From NCBI RefSeq assembly GCF_027595985.1, contig NC_073303.1, forward strand, positions 101,820,320 to 101,884,319: 64,000 nt of DNA, given 5' to 3'. The notes under the pieces were generated by a model. That model was not told where the DNA came from. It ran no database searches and saw only the letters and a program-made list of their open reading frames with translations. Position 1 is the stretch's first letter. Each line of letters opens with the position of its first letter. Shown piece after piece: positions 57,835 through 64,000 of this stretch. Source of the stretch: Sorex araneus. Its lineage: Eukaryota; Chordata; Mammalia; Eulipotyphla; Soricidae. A program made the translations under genes and the position numbers.

Positions 57835-58108
57835 ACTTCTCCCTCTGGGAAAAACTGGCAATCTTCTGAGAGTTTCCTGCCCACATGGGACAGCCTTGCA
57901 AGCTTCCCATGGTGTATTCATACGCAAAATCCAGTAACAAGCTGGATCTCATTCCCCTGACCCAGAAGAGCCCCCAGTGCAACATCGTTAGGAGGGCCGA
58001 GTCGAGATAGACTTCTGGGATCTCAGGGAAAGGACGAAATGAGCTGTTACTCAGCCCGCCTGAGAAATCGGTGATTAATGGGATTTCGTGATTCGTGATT
58101 TGTGATTT
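57835..58108 (+). mobile_element. RTE-tailed SINE, long form, 5'-truncated, diverged
   Basis: CTGGCAATCTTCTGAGAGTT, GGTGTATTCATACGCAAAAT, TCTCATTCCCCTGACCCAGA, GATCTCAGGGAAAGGACGAA and TGAGAAATCGGTGATTAATG, ending in GTGATTCGTGATTTGTGATT repeats, a variant terminal repeat. Confidence 0.8.
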
Positions 58109-58113
58109 ATTAT

Positions 58114-58340
58114 TGCATGGCAGAGCCTGGCAAGTTCTCCGTGGCATATGCGATATGCCAAATACAGTAACAATGATGGGTCTCATTCCCCTTACCCTGA
58201 AAGATCCTCCAATGTGGCACCGCTGGGAAGAACAAGTGAAGAGAGCCTGCTAAAATCTCAGGGCTAGGACAAATGGAGATGTTACTGGCACTTGTTAGAG
58301 CAAACCGATAATCAATGGGATGATAGTGATACAATGATAC
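58114..58340 (+). mobile_element. RTE-tailed SINE, long form, 5'-truncated
   Basis: GCATGGCAGAGCCTGGCAAG, ATATGCGATATGCCAAATAC, TCTCATTCCCCTTACCCTGA, AATGTGGCACCGCTGGGAAG, AAAATCTCAGGGCTAGGACA, GGAGATGTTACTGGCACTTG, then GATGATAGTGATACAATGATAC. The next SINE is inserted in this terminal repeat. Confidence 0.88.
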
Positions 58341-58586
58341 TGTCACTTTCACCCCGTTGCTCATTGATTTGCTAGAGAGGGCACCAGTAATGTCTCTCAT
58401 TGTGAGACATTGTTACTGTTTTTGGCATATTGAATACATCATGGGTAGCTTGCCAGGCTCTGCCGTGCGGGCACGATACTCTTGGTAGTATAGAGCTTGC
58501 CGGGCTCTCTGAGAGGGGCGGAGGAATCGAACACGGGTCGGCCACGTGAAAGGCGAATGCCCTACCACTGTGCTATCGCTCCAGCC
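58341..58586 (-). mobile_element. RTE-tailed SINE, short form, nested in the tail of the preceding copy
   Basis: Complete antisense element: CATTGATTTGCTAGAGAGGG, CACCAGTAATGTCTCTCATT, GGCATATTGAATACATCATG, GGAGGAATCGAACACGGGTC and GTGCTATCGCTCCAGCC. It is flanked by CAATGATAC at 58332-58340 and 58587-58595. A small TAGTATAGAGCTT insertion lies in the body. Confidence 0.9.
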
Positions 58587-59103
58587 CAATGATACAGTAT
58601 TTATTAAATACTTAACCTCATACACACTTAATTATTTCTAGGCTATGTTCACTACATGGATAATTTCATTTACAGTTAAAGATCCTTTTTTGTGATTTTA
58701 AGTAATTTTTAAGATTTTTATATTTTTAAAGATAAAACTGAACAAATGTTAAATTCTTTGCCCAAGGTCACAAGCAATAAAGTGAAGCATTATACACTAA
58801 GGGGGGCAAAGCAAAAAAAAAAATCAACAAATATTAAATTGCCTGAAAAATGTCTATATCTAAGGAGCATGTGTAGCATAGGAATCTGCACATTAAATAA
58901 GTCTCTGTAGGAAATACTTTTACTAACACATTGCTACTGGAAATTCAAATTTGTATGATTCTTCTGGAAGGGAATTCAGTAATATTTAACAAAATTTCAT
59001 ATGCACTTATCTTTTGACCTAATGCATCCTTTTGATACTTCTAGGACTTTATTCAGAAGCTGCACTTTCAACAATATGAAAATGCATATTCACAGATTCA
59101 TTA

Positions 59104-59395
59104 TTGCTTCCTCCAATGGGTCACACCCATAAGCCACCTCCTGCCGGTGCCAGATAATCTCCTCTTGCCACCCTCCAGAACTCACAGCTGCTTCTCCTGG
59201 AAGGGAGCATAAAATGAGGCCCCCGTAACCATGCTACCGGACTCTGCACCAGGGGTGCCCCAGAGGGGGGCGGGTGCCCCAACCCAAGGCACCCAGCCCT
59301 GGCAGCCGACCTCCACTACCCCACCACCGCCACACTCCAGGCCATTTTCCGTATGCTCGAGCTGAGCCTCACACATGAGTGAACATATTTCTGGA
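59104..59395 (+). mobile_element. Composite repeat head
   Basis: TCACACCCATAAGCCACCTC, CTGGTGCC-like CCGGTGCCAGATAATCTCCT, GGAAGGGAGCATAAAATGAG, GTAACCATGCTACCGGACTC and GGGTGCCCCAGAGGGGGGCG match the 61.65-61.93-kb sense unit. The opposite strand of 11.99-12.2 kb is a close relative. Confidence 0.65.
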
Positions 59396-59427
59396 CACAT
59401 CATCATAAGGGGAAATATATATATGCC

Positions 59428-59693
59428 TCTTGGAGAACCCAGCAAGCTACCAAGAGTATCCCGCCTGCATGGAAGAGTCTGGCAAGCTCCCCATGGCATA
59501 TTTGATATGCCAAATACAGTAACAATAACCAGTCTCATTCCCCTTACCAGTCTCATTCCCCTTACCTTTCCAAACATTGGAAAAAATGAGTAAGGAGAGG
59601 CTGATAAAATCTCAGGGCTGGGACAAATGGAGATGTTACTGGCACCCGCTCGAGCAAATCCATGGACAACAGGATGACAGTGATACAGTGATG
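59428..59693 (+). mobile_element. RTE-tailed SINE, long form, 5'-truncated
   Basis: GGAGAACCCAGCAAGCTACC, GGCATATTTGATATGCCAAA, a 19-bp tandem duplication of CCAGTCTCATTCCCCTTAC, AAAATCTCAGGGCTGGGACA, GGAGATGTTACTGGCACCCG and CAACAGGATGACAGTGATAC. Confidence 0.88.
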
Positions 59694-60060
59694 ATTCTTC
59701 TGGAAGGGAATTCAGTAATACTTAACAAAATTTCATATGCACTTATCTTTTGACTTAGTGCATCCTTTTGATACTTCTAGGAATTTATTCAGAAGCTGTA
59801 CCTTCAACAACATGAAAATGCATATTCACATATTTATTATTTATTGCAGCATTGCCTGCACATGCAAAATATTGAAAACAGTCTAATGCTCAGACCTCAG
59901 AGAATGGTCGGATAAACAATAGTGCATTTATATGTTAGAGTCTCTGCAGGCAATCATTAAAGAAAAATGAGGAAGATTTCTCTTAAATGGAGTCAGATCT
60001 CTATTAGATAAGGAAAAGAAAATTATAGAATATCTTTTCTGAAAGATATGGTCCTTCATA

Positions 60061-60992
60061 TAAGAAAGAATGAGGTATAAGAGTTAAAACATGTATCTGC
60101 AGATTTGTGAAGATGCAATGTAGGAAGAAAGAGCAAGAATATATAAGATTGTCTGCATAGAGCAGGAACCAGATAGAAGAAAACAGTGGTGTTGGATTGG
60201 TGGGTGGGGAGGGAATGACAGATGCCTGTATATACCTTTGATTTAATGTTGTCTTTTCAACCATAGTAAGATTCCCCACATTCACTGAGTAAATAATTAA
60301 AATCAATCAACCAGTGTGTAGCTCAGAGGGAACCTAATGAGTCTGACTACATTACAAAGGAATAAGATAACTGCACTACGGGAAGTGGGGGATAAAAGAA
60401 GCAACCTAGGTAACTTGGAAGAGTATTTTCACAGCCTAAGGAAGACTAGAAGCACAGAAATGTAACTGCTGTGCCCCAGTTAGCAACAAAGTTTCTTTAC
60501 CTAGCTGAACTTGAATATGAACTATAAACCTTCTCCTTAGCCCCATTTGCACTTTTGCTGGTAAAATCTGGTATTATTAACACCTTCTAAGATAAATTTA
60601 AACCAGTTAAACATCTGATCCTGCATACCTGGTCAACCATCTCATAATCCTCCACCATCCTGTGATCACCCTAACCTGTTTTCAGCAAGAATCCTATTAG
60701 GTCAGTTTAATAAGAATTCTGTCTTCCTGAGTCTTCCTTCCACTGAAGGAAGAATATATGACAGATGCCTGTATATACCTTTCATTTAATGTTTTCTTTT
60801 CAACCATAGTAAGATACCCCATTTGAATCTGTTTTCTCCACTGAAATTCCACCCAGCCTTGAGTATAAATTCTCATAGTCCTGTGCTGTGTTCAGTGTTA
60901 AGCCTAATCAATATTCTTCACTCTTAAATCCCTTTACTTTCAGGTCTATATGCCTATTGCCTTGGAAAAGATTGGTAATTTTAGTTATTGTG
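60061..60992. other. Non-coding, no recognised feature
   Basis: The phrase ACAGATGCCTGTATATACCTTT with a following TTTTCAACCATAGTAAGAT stretch occurs near 60218 and again near 60761, an unexplained local repetition. No coding frame. Confidence 0.45.
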
Positions 60993-61254
60993 TTGTTTTT
61001 TTTTTAATTAGAGGGGACCTCCTAAGTTGTAAGGGTGCCTCACAATCAGTTTCAGAAATACTAAGCCTGGTGCAGACTGGACAGTTCAAAGCTTGAGCTC
61101 TGCCATGCAGTGCTGCTTGGATCTCGTGATGCTAGGGGACTTCCCAGTGCTACACTAATGGTAACGGAGGGGCGTTGCAGTGCCAAGAATAGATCTCACA
61201 GCCTCTGTACTCCATGCATGTATTCTAGCCCCACGAGCTATCTCCCTGGCCCCT
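60993..61254 (-). mobile_element. Possible old A-tailed SINE, antisense
   Basis: A T-run at the low side and a head-like complement GAGCTATCTCCCTGGCCCC at the high side enclose a diverged body with TAGATCTCACAGCCTCTGTA. Longer than the usual element, so it may contain an insertion or be another family. Confidence 0.45.
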
Positions 61255-61279
61255 GATCTTTGACAAGGATCCTTAAATA

Positions 61280-61984
61280 TTGTTTATCATTAAAAATGTG
61301 TTTTTGAGAACGACCAATCCAGAAGCATTGTCCTTCTCTCTTAGAAAAGAACATAACACTGTTCCATGCTGCTGGATCCCACACCAGGCTGTTTCATTCA
61401 GAGCACCCTGGAAGGAGGTGGATGAGGCCCTCTCTGCCAGAAGGGACCCAGCCCTGGCAGCAGACAACCTCCAGAACTCAACCTCCACCATGCTTACGGC
61501 CATTCTCCACAGGCTCAGGCCGAGTCTCATCCATGAAAGAATCAGCAGAAAAACCCAGGTATGAGGGACTGGTGACTGCAAACCCTGGGTTCAATGGAAC
61601 CGGGAGTGAGTGACCTCCATCCATGTGTGCCCATGTTTCTGGCAACTTGGCAGGCAATCACACCCACAAGCCACCTCTGGCTGGTCCCAGATAATCTCAT
61701 CAAAGACCATGATCCTGAGACTCATTGTCCTCTCTTGGAAGAGAGCATAACACGACACTGCAATAACCATGCTGCCAGATTGCTTCATTCAGAGAGCCCA
61801 GAGGGGGACAGGTGAGGCCCCTCCCCACCCCACAGGACCCAGCCCGGGCAGCCAACAACCTCCAGAACTCAACTTCTGCCATATTTATGGCTGTTCGCCA
61901 CATGCTCAGGCTGAGCATCACCTACAAGTAAACTTATACCTGGATAGCGTGGCCATATTTGCGGCCACATGACATCTCATACCT
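61280..61984 (+). mobile_element. Composite repeat head, two tandem units
   Basis: The phrase ACAACCTCCAGAACTCAAC recurs at 61464 and 61855, a 391-bp period. Units contain AGAGCATAACACGACACTG, CATGCTGCCAGATTGCTTCA and GAGGCCCCTCCCCACCCCAC. The element ends here at GCGGCCACATGACATCTCAT, which in the 45.3-kb copy leads straight into TCTTCATTATCAGCAAT. That continuation reappears only at about 63967, after the PIP4K2B retrocopy. Confidence 0.65.
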
Positions 61985-63960
61985 CACACCACTCATACTC
62001 CAAGAGTACCGAAACCACATTGGATGGAGTTGAAAGTAGAAGGCGGGGTGCTCCCCACCCTGGCATGAGGCTCGGTGCTTGCAGATGCCAGCTGGGCACT
62101 GTCAGGCCCAGGAAGGAGGGGTGGGAGGGTGGCCGCTGTCTCCCTGGGACAGGCCCTACCACCCAGAGGGGAGGAGAGGGCTGGGGCCTGGGCGACCATG
62201 ACGTGTTGAGGCCGCGGGGGTGGGCTCGATCCGGGGGAAGCTACCCTCTGTCGATGCCACCTCTGCCCCAGGCATGTTGTCCAATTGCACCAACACCACG
62301 GCAGTGGCGGTGGCACCGCTCAGCCCCAGCTAGACCAAGACCAAGAAGAAGCATTTTGTGTGCCAGAAAGTGAAGCTATTCCGGGCCAGCGAGCCAATTC
62401 TCAGCGTCCTGCTGTGGGGGGTGAACCACACGATCAACAACTTGAGCAATGTCCCCGGCTCTGTCATGCTGATGCCCGATGGCTTCAAAGCATACAGCAA
62501 GATCAAGGTGGACAATCACCTCTTCAACAAGGAGAATCTCCCCAGCCGCCTTAAGTTTAAGGAGTACTGCCCTATTGATGGTGTTCAGAAATCTCCGGGA
62601 GAGGTTTGGGATTGATGACCAGGATTACCAGAACTCGGTGACACTGCAGTGCCCCAATCAACAGTGACAGCCAGGGCCGGTGTGGCACGCGCTTCCTCAA
62701 CACCTAGGACCGGCGCTTTGTCATCAAGACTGAGTCCAGCGAGGATGTGGCCGAGATGCACAACATCTCAGAGAAAATACCACCAGTTCGTCGTCGGGGG
62801 CCACGGCAGCACGTTCTTGCCAGTTTCCTGGGCATGCATGTACCGCCTGACCGTGGATGGCATGGAGACCTACAAAGGTGGTCACCAGGAATGTGTTCAG
62901 CCACCGGCTCAGGGTCCACTGCCAAGTACGACCTCAAGGGGCCCGCGGTTGCCCGAGAAGCCAGCGACAAGGAGAAGGCCAAGGACGTGCCGCTGACATT
63001 CAAAGGCAACGACTTCCTCAACGAAGGGCAGAAGCTGCATGCGGGAGAGGAGAGTGAAAGAGAACTTCCTGGAAAACCTGAAACGGGATGTTGAGTGCCT
63101 GGCGCCGCTGGAGATCGTCACGGACTGCAGCCTGCGGGTGGGCAACCCGCGACGTGGACCGGGCCGGGCAGGAGGAGACGGAGGTGGAGGAGCGGGTGGA
63201 AGAAGAGGAGCGTGAGGATGATGGCGTGGGCAGGGACCTGCTCTGCTCCTGCCGCACCCCTGCCGACTCAGCTTCCCCCCACCCTCACTCCCCTGCTTCT
63301 TTGGGTCGACAGAAGGAATTCGACCCTTCTGTTGACGTCTATGCCGTGAAAAGCCACGAAAGGGAACCCCAAGAGGGAGGTCCACTTCAGGGCCCTCATC
63401 GACATCTCACACCACACGACGCGAAGAGGAAAAAGCCGCTCAGGCAGCCAAGACAGTGAAGCACGGGGCGGGGGCCCCAGATCTCCACGGTGAGCCCCGA
63501 GCAGTACTCCAGACGCTTCAATGAGTTCATGTCCACAGCATCCTGACGTAGTTACCCGCGGCTTCGGCCAGAGCCAGAGACCGGGATGTGGAGTCCCGGC
63601 CCGCGGAGGGGGCGGGTGTGCTGGGGCCAGCCGGGCGGGGAGGGCGGAGAGCAACAGGGTCCTCCCGGTGTCCCTGCGCCAGCAGGGCGTGGCCTCGGCT
63701 TCTGCTCTCTCGGGACTTTGTTCTCCCTTGGACCCACCCAGGATCAAAAGGGGTTTCCTGTGTGATCTTGCTTGTAACCTTTCACTCACCTCCTTGGGGC
63801 TCGAGATGATGATTTTATGGGTTTATTGGGTTCTGTTTCTGGACTCTCATTGCTCCAAGTTTGCTATTTATAATGATGTGTGTCGTCACCCTCTCCACCT
63901 CCCAGCCCCACCCTGCTGTCGTCAGCTCCCCTCAGTTAAAGAGGCACCCCAAGCAGTGGG
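61985..63960 (+). pseudogene. Processed pseudogene of PIP4K2B (phosphatidylinositol 5-phosphate 4-kinase type 2 beta)
   Basis: The parent enzyme phosphorylates PI5P to PI(4,5)P2. The intronless ORF-like region runs from an ATG at 62274 (MLSNCTNTTAVAVAPLS, close to the PIP4K2B N-terminus) to a TAG at 63549-63551 after YSRRFNEFMS. That is about 1.28 kb against about 1.25 kb for the parent. Visible blocks in order: [60 protein letters not shown], RREAxDKEKAKD-like, DFLNEGQKLH, EFDPSVDVYAVKSHE. An early in-frame TAG (about 62331), a small insertion frameshift near 62570, a TAC-to-TAG stop near 62705 and later frameshifts kill it. Presumed 5' and 3' UTR flank it. No poly-A tail is visible. Confidence 0.92.
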
Positions 63961-64000
63961 GCTACGTATCTCTTCATTCCCAGCAATGGAAAACTAATTA
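63961..64000 (+). mobile_element. Start of composite-element tail, cut by window end
   Basis: ATCTCTTCATTCCCAGCAAT and GGAAAACTAATTA match the tail-side junction of the 45.35-kb composite element (CTCTTCATTATCAGCAATAG). It appears to be the continuation of the head ending at 61984. Confidence 0.55.

Larger units (their letters stand above)
58957..59845. repeat. Direct duplication of about 150 bp flanking repeat DNA
   Basis: The sequence beginning GATTCTTCTGGAAGGGAATT and ending near CATGAAAATGCATATTCACA is present at about 58957-59107 and 59693-59845, with only a handful of differences by eye. Between the two copies are one composite head (59104-59395) and one RTE-tailed SINE (59428-59693). 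Confidence 0.85.
58900..60060 (+). mobile_element. Ancient L1 3' region, interrupted and partly duplicated
   Basis: ATATTTAACAAAATTTCATA, TTTTGACCTAATGCATCC and ATACTTCTAGGACTTTATTC resemble the old L1 'cctagcaattcc...aggaatttatcc' 3' region. GCAGCATTGCCTGCACATGC and AAAATATTGAAAACAGTCTA at about 59845-59885 continue it. The stretch 58957-59107 recurs at 59693-59845, and composite plus SINE DNA lies between. Confidence 0.5.

Noticed and set aside
61969..62373. 134-residue GC-rich frame upstream of the PIP4K2B-like region as a separate gene
   Set aside because: It runs across presumed 5' UTR into the pseudogene in another frame and shows no domain.

Overview
This is mammalian nuclear DNA, almost certainly from a shrew (Soricidae, most likely Sorex). 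The main evidence is dozens of copies of tRNA-headed SINEs beginning GGGCTGGAG(C/T)GATAGCACAG, the SOR-type SINEs I know from Sorex, together with mammalian L1 fragments and an RTE-clade LINE. I find no intact protein-coding gene, no functional RNA gene, no operon and no CRISPR array. Nearly every open reading frame in the window is a shadow of a repeat or microsatellite. The window reads as a gene desert or a long intron, with nothing to tell which.

Layout. 1-10 kb: scattered old SINEs, a twin-primed L1 (about 3.56-5.48 kb), a composite L1-tailed repeat ending in a long AAAG/AAGG tract (7-7.7 kb), and a 35-bp tandem duplication. 10-23 kb: a cluster of RTE-tailed SINEs, GC-rich composite units and L1 3' ends. 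23-37 kb: mostly A-tailed SINEs in unassigned sequence, a possible solo LTR near 26.2-26.8 kb, and an L1 nested in a SINE at 30 kb. 37-44 kb: a dense nest containing an RTE-tailed SINE, an L1 inside an older L1, a truncated RTE LINE (38.9-39.35 kb), a larger inverted RTE LINE (39.86-42.56 kb) and an L1 3' end. 44.7-47 kb: an ancient antisense L1 ORF2, split by a complete composite element. 47-53 kb: mostly unassigned, with an L1 flanked by a 19-bp target duplication. 53-60 kb: RTE-tailed SINEs, some nested, one inverted, and a roughly 150-bp direct duplication. 61-64 kb: composite repeat DNA interrupted by a decayed processed pseudogene of PIP4K2B.

How the parts relate. Two retrotransposition machineries can be read from the tails. 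L1 (poly-A priming) accounts for the A-tailed SINEs, the composite element with an L1-like 3' end and probably the PIP4K2B retrocopy. The RTE LINE accounts for a second SINE family whose last 50-60 bp match the RTE ORF C-terminal codons and short repeated 3' tail. Both SINE families share one tRNA-like head. The RTE protein fragments resemble RTE elements that I recall from parasitic nematodes. I recall that a horizontally transferred Sorex RTE has been reported, so the LINE itself is probably not new. The LINE/SINE tail sharing, the inverted copies and the composite family are the items most worth checking.
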